Positions 16,887 through 26,500 of a stretch of DNA of 64,000 nt are shown piece after piece. Position 1 is the stretch's first letter, and every line of letters begins with the position of its first letter. A program made the translations under genes and the position numbers. The notes under the pieces are model-generated. The model did no database searches and was not told the DNA's origin. It saw nothing but the letters and a program-made list of their open reading frames with translations. Source of the DNA: Saccharothrix violaceirubra (lineage in GTDB: Bacteria > Actinomycetota > Actinomycetes > Mycobacteriales > Pseudonocardiaceae); NCBI RefSeq assembly GCF_014203755.1, contig NZ_JACHJS010000001.1, positions 7,006,001 through 7,070,000 of the forward strand, read 5' to 3'.

Positions 16887-17122
16887 CCTCTCCCCGCCTT
16901 CTGGTCCGACGGTCAACATGCCACAGCTGTATCGAAGCGCTCCGAACCGATAGCGAGCCGATACCGAAGACCATTCGTAGGTCGTGGGCTTTTCGACCCA
17001 GCGACCGCGCCCGTACGGTCCAGCCGCACGGGTCGCGTTCGGTGACGACACGGTCACGGCTGGGCGTCGGCCGGCCTTCGGACCTCCGCATCGCACAGGT
17101 GTTCCCGGTAGTCTCCCGCCGC

Positions 17123-17509
17123 GTGGTCGATTGGCGCACAAAGGCTTCCACTCTCGTGCCCGAGCTCGGCGCGGTCGTCGAACGCGAGTCGTGGTCGTGC
17201 CACGTGTTCCTCGCCGAGCTGTGGCAGCTCGCCGCCGAGGCGCACCGTGAAGGCGACCGGGAGCTGTTGGCCAGGGCATACGAGTTCGCGCTGTGGTGCT
17301 TCCGGCAGGAGCAGTTCCTGTCCAACGCGTCGGTCGTGAGTTTCTACGAGCACGTCTTCGACGAGTGGGAGCTGCGCGACGAGGTGGCGCCGTGGCTGCC
17401 CGAGGACGTCGTGGAGAAGGTCCGCCCGCTGTGGGAGTGGCGGTGGCCCAAGGAGCGGCTGACCGAGGTCGACAAGCTCCTGGGGACCCCCGGTCGGAAT
17501 GCCGTTTGA
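17123..17509 (+). CDS. DUF7674-like helical protein
   Basis: This is a soluble, mostly helical protein of about 128 aa. The pattern VPELGAVVERE ... HVFLAELWQLAAEA ... LLARAYEFALWCF ... NASVVSFYEHVFDE resembles the DUF7674 family of small proteins seen beside immunity-type genes; the label is from memory and moderately sure. GTG 17123 fits the family start and lies 9 nt after a TAGTCT -10-like box; an in-frame GTG at 17042 would add 27 unlikely residues. It stands alone, just upstream of tRNA-Gly. Function unknown. Confidence 0.7.
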   Translation: MVDWRTKASTLVPELGAVVERESWSCHVFLAELWQLAAEAHREGDRELLARAYEFALWCFRQEQFLSNASVVSFYEHVFDEWELRDEVAPWLPEDVVEKVRPLWEWRWPKERLTEVDKLLGTPGRNAV

Positions 17510-17536
17510 GGCGTGGTCTATAGTCGTTCATGTCAG

Positions 17537-17609
17537 GCGGATGTAGCGCAGTTGGTAGCGCATCACCTTGCCAAGGTGAGGGTCGCGAGTTCGAGTCTCG
17601 TCATCCGCT
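17537..17609 (+). tRNA. tRNA-Gly (GCC)
   Basis: A 73-nt cloverleaf: acceptor GCGGATG pairs with CATCCGC, D arm GCGCAGTTGGTAGCGC, anticodon stem around loop TTGCCAA giving anticodon GCC, and the T arm with GTTCGAGTC. The discriminator base is T and CCA is not encoded. A strong terminator follows 7 nt downstream. Confidence 0.96.
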
Positions 17610-17615
17610 CTCTGC

Positions 17616-17659
17616 CGAAACGGCGGGTGTTCCTCTTCGGAGGGGCGCCCGCCGTTTCG
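17616..17659 (+). terminator. Intrinsic terminator after tRNA-Gly
   Basis: CGAAACGGCGGG (17616-17627) and CCCGCCGTTTCG (17648-17659) form a perfect 12-bp stem with a 20-nt loop, directly downstream of the tRNA. It is the expected end of the tRNA transcript. Confidence 0.85.
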
Positions 17660-17735
17660 CTGTGCCGGGCCCGTGCGCTCGCGACTAGGTTGGGTTCCGG
17701 AAGGTTCCCCCTCGTAGAACACGGAGTCCGCGATC

Positions 17736-18161
17736 ATGGCCACCATCCGCAAGGCGACCACGCACTGGGAAGGCAACCTGCTCGAAGGAGAGGGGCAGGT
17801 CAGCCTGGAGTCGTCGGGCATCGGCACGTACGCCGTGAGCTGGCCGTCGCGCGCGGAGCAGGCGAACGGCAAGACCTCGCCGGAGGAACTGATCGCCGCG
17901 GCCCACTCGTCGTGCTACTCGATGGCGCTGTCGCACGGCCTGGCGCAGGCGGGCACCCCGCCGCGGACCGTCGACACGTCGGCCGAGGTGACGTTCAAGC
18001 CCGGTACCGGGATCACCGGCATCCACCTGACCGTGCGCGCGGTCGTGCCGGGGCTGGACGCGGAGGGTTTCGCCGCCGCGGCCGAGAACGCGAAGAAGAA
18101 CTGCCCGGTGAGCCAGGCGCTGGCGGGCATGGAGATCACCCTGACCGCCACCCTGGACTGA
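17736..18161 (+). CDS. OsmC/Ohr-family peroxidase
   Basis: This 141-aa thiol peroxidase has both redox cysteines: Cys60 in AAAHSSCYSM and Cys123 in KKNCPVSQAL. The surrounding GKTSPEELIAA and the C-terminal VSQALAGMEITLTATL are those of OsmC proteins, which reduce organic hydroperoxides with dihydrolipoamide-type thiols. The ATG is preceded by 'cacggagtccgcgatc', a modest ribosome site. It is a single-gene unit between two perfect hairpin terminators. Confidence 0.94.
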   Translation: MATIRKATTHWEGNLLEGEGQVSLESSGIGTYAVSWPSRAEQANGKTSPEELIAAAHSSCYSMALSHGLAQAGTPPRTVDTSAEVTFKPGTGITGIHLTVRAVVPGLDAEGFAAAAENAKKNCPVSQALAGMEITLTATLD

Positions 18162-18171
18162 GCGAGCGGCC

Positions 18172-18204
18172 GTCGGTGTCCCCGTCACCCTCGGGGACAC
18201 CGAC
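18172..18204 (+). terminator. Intrinsic terminator after OsmC gene
   Basis: GTCGGTGTCCCCG (18172-18184) and CGGGGACACCGAC (18192-18204) form a perfect 13-bp stem with a 7-nt loop, starting 10 nt after the OsmC stop codon. Confidence 0.85.
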
Positions 18205-18289
18205 ACTGGGCCGTTCGGGTGACGGCATAATCGATCTTGACTAAATCCCCCGTTTAGGTCACCCAGGGTGCTTTGGCAGGATCGAAGAC

Positions 18290-18487
18290 GTGACGATCAG
18301 CCAGGTACCTGACCAGTCCAGCTACGACGCCCCGACCGTCCGCACCAAGCCCGTCACCGTCCCCACGCCCGCACCGGCCCCCGTCCAACCGCAGACGCCG
18401 CCCGCCGAGGCACCCCGCAAGCGCAAGAGCACCCTTCGCCGACTCGCCCGCCGCATCGTCGGGCCGACCATCCTGACGAAGAAGTAG
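18290..18487 (+). CDS. Small proline-rich basic protein (65 aa)
   Basis: This 65-aa protein has a Pro/Thr/Val-rich first half (VTVPTPAPAPVQPQTPP) and a basic C-terminus (PRKRKSTLRRLARRIVG, ending TKK). It has no membrane helix. GTG 18290 lies 7 nt after CAGGAT, consistent with a leaderless message. Codon third positions are strongly GC, which supports it being a gene. The layout suggests a disordered protein binding nucleic acid or membrane through the basic tail; no family recognised. Confidence 0.6.
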   Translation: MTISQVPDQSSYDAPTVRTKPVTVPTPAPAPVQPQTPPAEAPRKRKSTLRRLARRIVGPTILTKK

Positions 18488-18563
18488 CGCGTGGGAGACC
18501 CGCCGTTCCCCGCCGCACGGAAACCCGCAGACAGGATGATCAGGCTGGGCTAGGTTGCGCGAG

Positions 18564-19448
18564 GTGACCGGAGCACTCTTCTCCCCCATGGGCAAGCCGG
18601 ACCCCGACGTCCCGGCCGCCGAGTTCAAGCTCAACATCACCAAGGCCCTCGGCGACCAACTCCAGGAGCGCCTGGCGTCCCTTCGTCGGGCTCCGCTCAC
18701 CCCGCCGACCGTAGCCGCGATCGAGCCACTGGCCGGGGTCTACGAACTGTGGCACGGCGACAAACGTGTGTACGTCGGAAAGGCCACGGCCAGCAAGGGC
18801 TTGAACCAACGACTGTCCGAACACCTCCGCAAGCTGTCCGGACGGCGGTACATCGACCTCGCCGAGTTCACGTTCATGTGCCTGTACGTCGAAGAGGACC
18901 TCGACGCGGCAGCACCGGAAAAGCTGCTGATCAAGAGGTACCGGAACACCAGTGGCTGCCCATGGAACAACAACGGCTTCGGAAACAAGGACCCGGGCCG
19001 CAACCGGGACAGTTCCAGGGTCAAGGAGAACCACTTCGACGCCCGCTACCCGATCGACACCGACCGGGAGGTCACCGACCTCGGAAGCTCGTCCTGGAAC
19101 GTCCTGGACACGCTTCTGGCCGCGAAGGAAAAGTTGCCGTTCCTCCTCCGGTTCCCGACCGACAAAACGGACAAGGCGGCGGCGAAACGCCTCCAGGCCG
19201 CGAACATCACCACTCTCCCGAACGGCCCGATCACGTTCCGACGACTGATGTCCCACGTGATCGACGCGTTGCCCGAGGGGTGGCAGGCCACCGCGCTGCC
19301 TGGCTACGCCATCATTTACCAGGAAGTGAAGGATTACGACAGCGCATTGACCATCTGGCGCAAGCGATCCGGCATGGTCGTCGAAGAGGAGATCAAGACC
19401 GTGTACGCGCCCGCAGCCGCCATCAAGGACAGCGGCGAAGACGACTGA
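18564..19448 (+). CDS. Eco29kI-family GIY-YIG type II restriction endonuclease
   Basis: The protein is about 294 aa. The GIY-YIG signature is present as GVY (58-60) and YVG (70-72), followed by the conserved Arg and Glu region (GLNQRLSEHLRKL, then APEKLLIKRYRN) and an Asn-rich segment (WNNNGFGN). This is the Eco29kI-type arrangement; Eco29kI itself cuts CCGCGG. Specificity here is predicted only by family and by the adjacent C5 methyltransferase. GTG 18564 is chosen, giving MTGALFSP like family starts; TTG 18555 is possible. It is the first gene of a four-gene operon. Confidence 0.88.
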   Translation: MTGALFSPMGKPDPDVPAAEFKLNITKALGDQLQERLASLRRAPLTPPTVAAIEPLAGVYELWHGDKRVYVGKATASKGLNQRLSEHLRKLSGRRYIDLAEFTFMCLYVEEDLDAAAPEKLLIKRYRNTSGCPWNNNGFGNKDPGRNRDSSRVKENHFDARYPIDTDREVTDLGSSSWNVLDTLLAAKEKLPFLLRFPTDKTDKAAAKRLQAANITTLPNGPITFRRLMSHVIDALPEGWQATALPGYAIIYQEVKDYDSALTIWRKRSGMVVEEEIKTVYAPAAAIKDSGEDD

Positions 19449-19485
19449 CCCGCCGGCCGGCGAGTCGCACGTGCGTTCGAGGACA

Positions 19486-19504
19486 CCGCGGTATAGTCCA
19501 CGCG
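19486..19504 (+). promoter_or_regulatory. Internal promoter of the methyltransferase gene overlapping a CCGCGG site
   Basis: TATAGT (19492-19497) is a good -10 box placed 7 nt before the GTG start at 19504, suggesting a leaderless message for the methyltransferase. CCGCGG (19486-19491), the Eco29kI recognition sequence, directly abuts it. If the system recognises this site, methylation state could influence the promoter, as reported for CfrBI. CCGCGG is frequent in this DNA, so chance is possible. Confidence 0.45.
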
Positions 19505-20790
19505 TGGTCGACCCAGCGCAGCATTTTCTCCCGCTCTCCGGCCCGGAGGAGATCGGTACCAGCATCGAACTCTTCACCGGGGGTGGCGGACTGGCCCTGG
19601 CCATGCACCGGGCCGGCTTCCGCCACCTCGCGGCCGTGGAGATCGACAAACGGGCGTGCGCCACCCTGCGGGAAAACAGGGCCGTGGAATATGACCCGGC
19701 TCATGAACAGGCTGCCGGAATCCATTCCGAATGGCCATTGATCGAGGGTGACATCAAACAGGTCTCCTTCGATCACTGGCGCGACAAAGTCGATATCGTA
19801 GCCGGTGGAGTACCCTGTCAGCCCTGGTCGCTCGGGGGCGCGCACAAGGGTTACGACGATCCGCGCAACCTGTGGCCGGAACTGTTCCGCGTCGTCCGGG
19901 AGACTCGACCGCTCGCGGTGGTCGCGGAGAACGTCAAGGGGCTTTTGCGGCCATCGTTCAAGCCCTACTACGAGTACATCATCAACGAACTCAAGGCGCC
20001 GTTCGAGGAACGTCTCTCCGGCGATTCGGGCGTCGATTCACGGGAAGACTGGGAGCACCACAACAAGCGGCTCGTCAAAGCGCTCACAGAGGACACGATT
20101 CCGGCGGACCAGCGGTACGACGTCAAGTACAAACTGGTCAACGCGGCGGACTACGGCGTACCCCAGATCCGCTGGCGGGTCTTCGTGGTCGCGTTCCGCA
20201 GGGACCTCGGCCTGGCCGATTGGGAATTCCCGGAACCCACGCACTCCGAAGCCGCCCTGCTCCGGGCCAAAGCGGACGGCAGTTACTGGGACGAGCACAA
20301 GGTCGCCAAGGACAAGCGCGAGAAGCCCGATGTCGACCTGGACCCCGGCGACGACCGGACCAAGCGCTGGCGCACCCTGCGCGACGCCATCCAGGGCGAC
20401 GGCACCGCCGCACTCCCACGACTGAAGCCGCCCAAGGGCTTCAAGGTCGAGAACGAGCCCCACATCCACCACGTCGGCTGGCCCGGAGCCCGCGAGTACC
20501 CCGGCCACACGGCGAACGAACTCGACCGGCCTGCCAAGACCATCAAGGCGGGCGTGCATGGTGTTCCCGGTGGCGAGTCCGTGATGCGCACGACGGACGG
20601 GTCGATCCGGTACATGACCGTTCGTGAGGCGGCCCGGGTCATGACGTTCCCCGACGACTGGCGACTCGCGGGTCCGCGCGGCGAGCAGATGCGGCAGCTC
20701 GGCAACGCCGTGCCCGTCCTCCTGGGCGAGGCCATCGCGCGATCCGTCGCCGAGGCACTGCGTCCCCATCTGGGACGAAAGCCGGAATGA
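19504..20790 (+). CDS. DNA (cytosine-5) methyltransferase of the restriction-modification system
   Basis: This is a 428-aa C5 methyltransferase. Motif I ELFTGGGGLALAMHRAG binds S-adenosylmethionine; motif IV VPCQPWS contains catalytic Cys105; motif VI is AENVKG; motif VIII is QIRWRVFVVAF; motifs IX-X are REAARVMTFPDDW and QLGNAVPVLLGEAIA. Motif order is standard. It would protect host DNA from the nuclease encoded 55 bp upstream. GTG 19504 is preferred to the in-frame GTG 19471 because a -10 box lies between them. Its stop overlaps the next gene by 4 nt. Confidence 0.95.
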   Translation: MVDPAQHFLPLSGPEEIGTSIELFTGGGGLALAMHRAGFRHLAAVEIDKRACATLRENRAVEYDPAHEQAAGIHSEWPLIEGDIKQVSFDHWRDKVDIVAGGVPCQPWSLGGAHKGYDDPRNLWPELFRVVRETRPLAVVAENVKGLLRPSFKPYYEYIINELKAPFEERLSGDSGVDSREDWEHHNKRLVKALTEDTIPADQRYDVKYKLVNAADYGVPQIRWRVFVVAFRRDLGLADWEFPEPTHSEAALLRAKADGSYWDEHKVAKDKREKPDVDLDPGDDRTKRWRTLRDAIQGDGTAALPRLKPPKGFKVENEPHIHHVGWPGAREYPGHTANELDRPAKTIKAGVHGVPGGESVMRTTDGSIRYMTVREAARVMTFPDDWRLAGPRGEQMRQLGNAVPVLLGEAIARSVAEALRPHLGRKPE

Positions 20791-21140
20791 GTCCGCACCC
20801 CCGGTGGAAACAGGGACCACTGGCGGACGAGGCGTGGCGACCGCCGACCGGCTTGTCCCGCGTCGAGCGGATGGCCGAGCAGAACTCGGCCGCGGGTGGC
20901 GCGGCGGCTCGGCTGAAGGTCCTGGCCGACGGGCGGACCGCGCACGCGTCGGTCGCGTTGCGCCGACAGCCGAACGGCAGACGCGTCTACGCCTACCTGC
21001 GCTGGTCGGTCGACGGTCGGACACGAGAGCGGTACGTGTGCGAAGTCGACCGGTCGACCCGCGCGGACAACCTGACGGTGGCGTGGCTCGCCGCCCACGA
21101 TGCCGGACTGCTGCGCCGCGCCACTCAAGACGGAGGCTGA
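20787..21140 (+). CDS. Unknown 117-aa protein in the restriction-modification operon
   Basis: I recognise no named family. The 117-aa protein starts in an ATGA overlap with the methyltransferase stop, and the vsr gene follows after 1 nt, so it is translated with the system. The N-terminal half is Ala/Arg-rich (RVERMAEQNSAAGGAAARL). The C-terminal half looks like a beta-hairpin fold with VYAYLRWSVDGRTRERYVCEV, then a helix DNLTVAWLAAHDAGLL. YLRW..DG..RERYV resembles small DNA-binding beta domains. A role as regulator, specificity aid or anti-restriction factor is possible; nothing in the sequence decides. Confidence 0.8.
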   Translation: MSPHPRWKQGPLADEAWRPPTGLSRVERMAEQNSAAGGAAARLKVLADGRTAHASVALRRQPNGRRVYAYLRWSVDGRTRERYVCEVDRSTRADNLTVAWLAAHDAGLLRRATQDGG

Positions 21141-21141
21141 C

Positions 21142-21639
21142 GTGGCCGAATCCTGGGCGAGCAGTCCCGCTTCACGCGCCGTGATGCGGGCCAATCGAGG
21201 TCGCGACACCCGACCCGAGAAGGCCCTGCGATCCGCCCTGCACGCGCACGGACTCCGCTATCGGGTCAACATGCGCCCCATCAAGGACGTGCGCCGGACG
21301 GCGGACGTGGTCTTCACCAGGCTGAAGGTCGCGGTGTTCATGGACGGCTGCTACTGGCACGGCTGCCCCGAGCACTACCGCCCCGCGCACGGGCGGACGG
21401 CGACCTTCTGGCAGGAGAAGATCGCCGCCAACAAAGTCCGTGACGCGGACACCGACCGCAGGCTTTCCGAAGCAGGGTGGACCGTGGTCCGGGTATGGGA
21501 GCACGAGGACACCGCAGTGGCCGCCGCACACGTCGTCGGTCTACTCGCCGGGAAACGCGGCGACCCTTCGCCCGGTCAGGACGACGGGACGCCCAGGCCC
21601 ACGGGGCAGCCGACGCCCGTGCCGCCGATACCGCAGTAG
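21142..21639 (+). CDS. vsr: Very short patch repair endonuclease (Vsr)
   Basis: This 165-aa protein nicks DNA 5' of T in T:G mismatches produced by deamination of 5-methylcytosine. Family features are [43 protein letters not shown] with the catalytic Asp, [13 protein letters not shown] and the closing [14 protein letters not shown] 21142 follows a GGAGG site. Its presence beside the C5 methyltransferase fits repair of that enzyme's mutagenic hot spots. The last 64 nt overlap the 3' end of convergent msrA; the extra Pro/Gly-rich tail there is probably not functional. Confidence 0.94.
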   Translation: MAESWASSPASRAVMRANRGRDTRPEKALRSALHAHGLRYRVNMRPIKDVRRTADVVFTRLKVAVFMDGCYWHGCPEHYRPAHGRTATFWQEKIAANKVRDADTDRRLSEAGWTVVRVWEHEDTAVAAAHVVGLLAGKRGDPSPGQDDGTPRPTGQPTPVPPIPQ

Positions 21640-22238
21640 CCGTTCGGGACCTTCTCCAAGTACTGCTGGTGGTAGTCCTCGGCGTAGTAGAACGGCCCCA
21701 GGGCGGCCAGTTCCGTGGTGATCGTGCCCAGCCCGGCGGCGGTCAGGGCCTCCTGGTAGACCTTCGCACTCGCCTCGGCCACCGTGCGTTGCGCCTCGTC
21801 CGCCCAGTAGACCGCGGACCGGTACTGCGTGCCGACGTCGTTGCCCTGGCGCATGCCCTGCGTGGGGTCGTGCGCCTGCCAGAAGACGCGCAGCACCTCG
21901 TCGTACGGCAGCTTCCGCGGGTCGAACACGACCAGGACCGCTTCGGTGTGGCCGGTCAGGCCCGAACACACTTCCTCGTACGTGGGGTTCTCCGTGAACC
22001 CTCCGGCGTAGCCGACGGCCGTGGAGTACACACCCTCCGTACGCCAGAACGCCCGTTCAGCCCCCCAGAAGCAGCCCATTCCCACGACGGCGGTGGACAG
22101 ACCTTCGGGGAACGGTGGGACGATGCGGCGGTCGGGGAACACCGCGTGCGTCTCCGGGACCTCGGCCGGCCGCGTGCGACCGGGCAGGGCCTCGTCCGGG
22201 GTCACCAGGCGGGTCTTGTCACGTCCGAGCCAACCCAT
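21576..22238 (-). CDS. msrA: Peptide-methionine (S)-S-oxide reductase
   Basis: This is a 220-aa MsrA. The catalytic motif GCFWGAE has Cys56; the conserved [17 protein letters not shown] and [22 protein letters not shown] segments follow; and [15 protein letters not shown] carries the resolving cysteines. It reduces methionine-S-sulfoxide in oxidised proteins in the cytosol. The 40-residue N-terminal extension is usual in actinobacteria. The gene is on the opposite strand to the restriction operon, overlapping the end of vsr by 64 nt. Confidence 0.96.
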   Translation of the reverse strand: MGWLGRDKTRLVTPDEALPGRTRPAEVPETHAVFPDRRIVPPFPEGLSTAVVGMGCFWGAERAFWRTEGVYSTAVGYAGGFTENPTYEEVCSGLTGHTEAVLVVFDPRKLPYDEVLRVFWQAHDPTQGMRQGNDVGTQYRSAVYWADEAQRTVAEASAKVYQEALTAAGLGTITTELAALGPFYYAEDYHQQYLEKVPNGYCGIGGTGVGCPVGLGVPSS

Positions 22239-22376
22239 GGTTCCACTGTATGCGGCCGTGGGGACCTTGCCAGGTCACGCTTTGGCGGGTGTGCGAGACC
22301 GGGGACGGCGGCTTCGGCACAATGTGCGGGTCTTCACTCGGACGGTGGAGGCCCTTCCCAGAAAGGGGGTGCCAGG

Positions 22377-23546
22377 GTGACCTGGCAGAACGAGCTGCGC
22401 AAGCTCGACGAGGAGCTCGCCTCCGGACGGATCTCCGCCGACGACTACCGCAGGCGGCGTGACGAGGTGCTCACCCAGGCATCCGCGGCGCCTGCGGCGG
22501 CACCCCAGCAGCCCGCACAGCCCGCTCCCGGGCAGCCATCGCAGGGCCCGTTCCCCCCTCCGTTCCAGTGGGAGGCCAAGCCCCCGGCGGCCACGGCCGA
22601 GTCGACGCAGATCATGCGCCCGGCCCAACCGCCCCAGCCCCAGCAGCAACCCCAGCAGCCCGGCGACGCCGACCGCACCCAGGTCGTCCCCGGCGGGGCA
22701 CCCCGCCAGGACGCCGACCGCACGCAGGTCGTCCCCGGCGGCTTCCCCCAGCAGCCGCAGACCCCGCCCCCCGGCTACCCGGTGCAGGCGTTCCCGCAGC
22801 AGCCCCCGCAGGGCGGCTACGACGCGACGCCGCCGTGGGGCTCCTCCGACCAGCTCTCCGACCCGTGGGGCGTCAAGCAGGGCCCCGAGGTGTTCGACGA
22901 GAGCGGCGGCGGTGGCAAGGGCAAGGTCGTCGGCATCGTGCTGGCGATCGTGCTGCTGGCCGGCATCGCGTTCGGCGCGTACTGGATCTGGGGCCGCGGC
23001 AACGGTGACAACCAGGCCGGCAACGACTCCACGGCCACGCCGACGACGACCACCAGTACCACCCCCAGCCCGCCGCCGGACCCGCTGCCCGTCGGCAAGA
23101 TCAAGGGCAAGGTGTCGACCAACAAGTCGGTCACCGCGTTCACCGACGTGCCCAACCTGAAGTACCTGCTCGACAGCGAGGCCGCGCTCTACACGACCGC
23201 CGGCGGCGGCAAGACCAAGCTCGCCCAGTTCACGCTCGACGACGGCTCCAAGGGCATCGTCCTGATCGTGCAGGCCACGGACGCGAGCGCCGCCAAGGAG
23301 GCCGTGACCGGCCTGTACGACCTCCAGATCAACAACGGCATGACCCCGTTCGCGAGCACGCCCACCAACGTGCTGGCCTCCGAGGTCGACGCCAAGGGCG
23401 GCCAGCAGGCCCGCCTGCGCGGCCACTACGCCAGCAAGGACCTGATCGTGCGGGTCGACGTCACCGCACCCACGCTCGCGGCGGCCCAGAAGGGCTTCAC
23501 CGACTCGCTCGACGCACAACTAGAGGTGCTCAAGGCCGATGGCTGA
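22377..23546 (+). CDS. Membrane-anchored protein with SHOCT-like N-terminus and extracellular domain
   Basis: This is a 389-aa protein: a SHOCT-like helix pair (LRKLDEELASGRISADDYRRRRDEVL), a Pro/Gln-rich disordered stretch with two DADRTQVVPGG repeats, one membrane helix (GIVLAIVLLAGIAFGAYWIWG), a Thr/Pro linker, and an extracellular domain of about 150 aa. That domain (GIVLIVQATDASAAKEAVTG ... KDLIVRVDVTA) resembles the C-terminal part of the 206-aa protein at 27276. GTG 22377 follows GAAAGGGGGT. Its stop overlaps the glycosyltransferase start by 8 nt, so the two are coupled. Function unknown; an envelope role is inferred. Confidence 0.85.
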   Translation: MTWQNELRKLDEELASGRISADDYRRRRDEVLTQASAAPAAAPQQPAQPAPGQPSQGPFPPPFQWEAKPPAATAESTQIMRPAQPPQPQQQPQQPGDADRTQVVPGGAPRQDADRTQVVPGGFPQQPQTPPPGYPVQAFPQQPPQGGYDATPPWGSSDQLSDPWGVKQGPEVFDESGGGGKGKVVGIVLAIVLLAGIAFGAYWIWGRGNGDNQAGNDSTATPTTTTSTTPSPPPDPLPVGKIKGKVSTNKSVTAFTDVPNLKYLLDSEAALYTTAGGGKTKLAQFTLDDGSKGIVLIVQATDASAAKEAVTGLYDLQINNGMTPFASTPTNVLASEVDAKGGQQARLRGHYASKDLIVRVDVTAPTLAAAQKGFTDSLDAQLEVLKADG

Positions 23547-26500
23547 CCGGACCGGCGACCGCGGTGTGCTCGCGTGCACCGTGGTCGCCCGCAACTACCT
23601 GCCCGCCGCACGCGTCCTCGCCGCGTCCTACCTCGAACACCACCCGGACGACCGGTTCGTCATCGCGGTGATCGACGCGCCCAGAGGTGAAGGCGAACCC
23701 GGGGACGGGCGGTTGCGGATCGTCGGTCCCGAGGCGACCGGCATCGACCCGGACGACTACCTGCGGATGGCGACGTCCTACAACGTCACCGAGTTCGCCA
23801 CCGCGGTGAAGCCCTACCTGCTGCGCGAACTGCGCCGCGAGGCGGACGTCGTGATGTACCTGGACCCCGACATCCAGGTCTTCGCGCCCATGCCGGAACT
23901 GCCCGTGCTGGCACGTGCGCACGGCATCGTGCTCACGCCGCACTTCCTCAAGCCCCTGCCCCGCGACGGCAAGGACCCGTCCGAGGCCGCGATCATGGGC
24001 GCGGGCATCTTCAACCTCGGCTTCGTGGCGACGGGTCCGGGCAGCGGCGACTTCCTGGACTTCTGGGCCGAACGCCTGCGCCACGACGCGGTCGTCGCGC
24101 CCGAACGCCAGCTCTTCACCGACCAGCGGTGGGTCGACCAGGTCCCCGCGCTGTTCGCCAACCACGTCCTGCGCGACCCCGGGTTCAACGTCGCCTACTG
24201 GAACGTGCACGAACGCCCGGTCGACGAGGTCGACGGGACGTACACCGCGGGCGGGCAGCCGCTGCGGTTCTTCCACTACAGCGGTTACCGCCCGGAACGC
24301 CCGTGGCTGCTGTCCTCGCACACGCCGTCCAAGCCGCGCGTCGTGCTGTCCGAGAACCCGCATGTGAAGGCGCTCTGCGATGCATACGGCCGCGCGCTGC
24401 GCGAAGCCGGGTACGCCGAGACGCTGGAGTCGATCCCGTACGGCTTCGCCAAGATGCCCGACGGCACGCCCATCGGTCCGGCCGTGCGCTCGCTCTACCG
24501 CGAGGCCTGGGTGAAGGCCGAGCGCAAGGGCAAACCGTTGCCGCCGCACGCGTTCGGCCCGGACCGGGGTGCCGCGTTGCGCCGCTGGCTGGCCGAGAAG
24601 CCCGAGGACGCGCCGACGGGTACGACGCTCAACCGCCTCACGCTGGCCGTGTGGGAGTCGCGCGCCGACCTGCGTTCGGCGTTCCCGCAGCCGCACGGCC
24701 GCGACGCCGCCCCGTACCGCACGTGGTGCTCGACATCGGGCGTCGTCGAGGCTTCGCTGCCCGAGTGGGCGCTGCCCGCCGAACCGGTCGAGCCGACCGA
24801 GCCCACCGCCGAGTTCGGCGTGAACGTGGTCGGCTACCTCACCGCCGAGCTGGGCGTCGGCGAGATGGGCCGGATCGTGCACGACGCGATCACCGGCGCG
24901 GGCGTGCCGGTCGCGTCGGTCGTCGAGGACCGGCTGGTGTCCAACCGGACCGGGCTCGACCGGCCGGAGACGACCGGCGAGCCGCGGTTCCCGATCAGCC
25001 TGCTGTGCGTGAACGCCGACCAGACGCGGGCCGTGTTGGAGAACCGGCCGCACGTCGCGCACCACCGGTACAGGATCGGTCTGTGGGCGTGGGAGCTGGA
25101 AGAGTTCCCGCCGTCGATGCACGAGGCGTTCGCGCTGGTCGACGAGGTGTGGACGGTCTCGGACTTCTGCCGCGAGGCGATCGCCCGGCACTCGTCGATC
25201 CCGGTGCGCACGATCCCGGTGCCGGTGCGCGATCCGGGCGAGCCCGCGCCGAAGGCCGACGGGCCGGTGACGTTCCTGTTCGCGTTCGACTTCCACTCGA
25301 TCGGCGAGCGCAAGAACCCGTGGGGCGTGGTCGAGGCGTTCCGCTCGGCGTTCCCGGACCGCGACGACGTGCGGCTCGTGCTCAAGGCGATCAACGGGGC
25401 GAAGAACCCGACCGTCGCCGAACGCCTGCGCGTGCTCGTGATGGGCGATCCGCGGATCGAACTCGTCGAGCGCTACCTGTCCGTCGCCGAGCTGGACGAC
25501 CTGTACGCGTCGAGCACGGCGTACGTGTCGCTGCACCGCAGCGAGGGTTTCGGCCTCACGGTCGCCGAGGCCATGGTGCGCGGACTGCCCGTGATCTCCA
25601 CGGACTACTCCAGCACCACCGAGTTCCTGGACGACAAGACCGGCTGGCCGATCCCGTACCGGCTGGTGCCCGTCGGGAAGAACAACGGCCCGTACCCGCC
25701 GGACGCGCGGTGGGCCGACCCCGACCTGGACGCCGCCGCCGCGGCCATGCGCGAGATCGCGGACCATCCCGAGGAGGCGCGGCGACGTGGTCGCGCGGCC
25801 CGCGAACACATCCTGCGCACCCGGTCCATGGCCGCCGCTTCGCGGTGGATGCACGACCGCCTGAAGGAAGCGCACGACCGGCGGCACGCCGGACGCGTGC
25901 AGGTCGAGGGTGTCGCCGACCCGCTGGTCCCGTTGCGCGACTCGCGCCAGGCCCTGCTGTGGCGTCCCGACGCCGGCGCACCGTCACGCCTGCCGGGTGC
26001 GCCCGCGTTGCGCAAGGCCGTGCTGCGCGCGATCGACCATTACGACGTGCATCAGCGCAAGGTCATGGGCGCCCTGGTCGACGGGGTCGAGGGGTCGCTC
26101 GCCGAGGTCGTCGCCCGGCTGACGGCCGTCGAGGCCGGCGTCGACTCGGTGCGCGCGAGCACCGACGGCGTCCGGGCGCGGCTGGCCGGCGTGCGCGACG
26201 AGGTGCTCGACGCGGTCGGCGACGAACTCGCCGACGTGCGCGAGAGCGTGCGCGACAGCGTCGACGCGTTCGAACGGCGGATCGACCAGGTGCACGCGCG
26301 GCTCGACGCGGACGAGCGCAAGACGATCGACATGTTCGCCGACCGCGACAAGCGTGCCGACGGCCGCGAGGAGCAACTCGCCGACCTGACCACCGCGATG
26401 CACGCCGTCGAGGACGCGGCCCGCCTGCGCCACGCGCCCGTGCCCGCCGGTGCCGACGTGGTGCTGTGCGACGCCGGCGCACTGCTGCTGCCGGCCGATG

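Noticed and set aside
19486..19491. CCGCGG avoidance in the window as proof of specificity
   Set aside because: The site occurs repeatedly elsewhere in the window, for example near 34 and 1343, so there is no avoidance to use as evidence.
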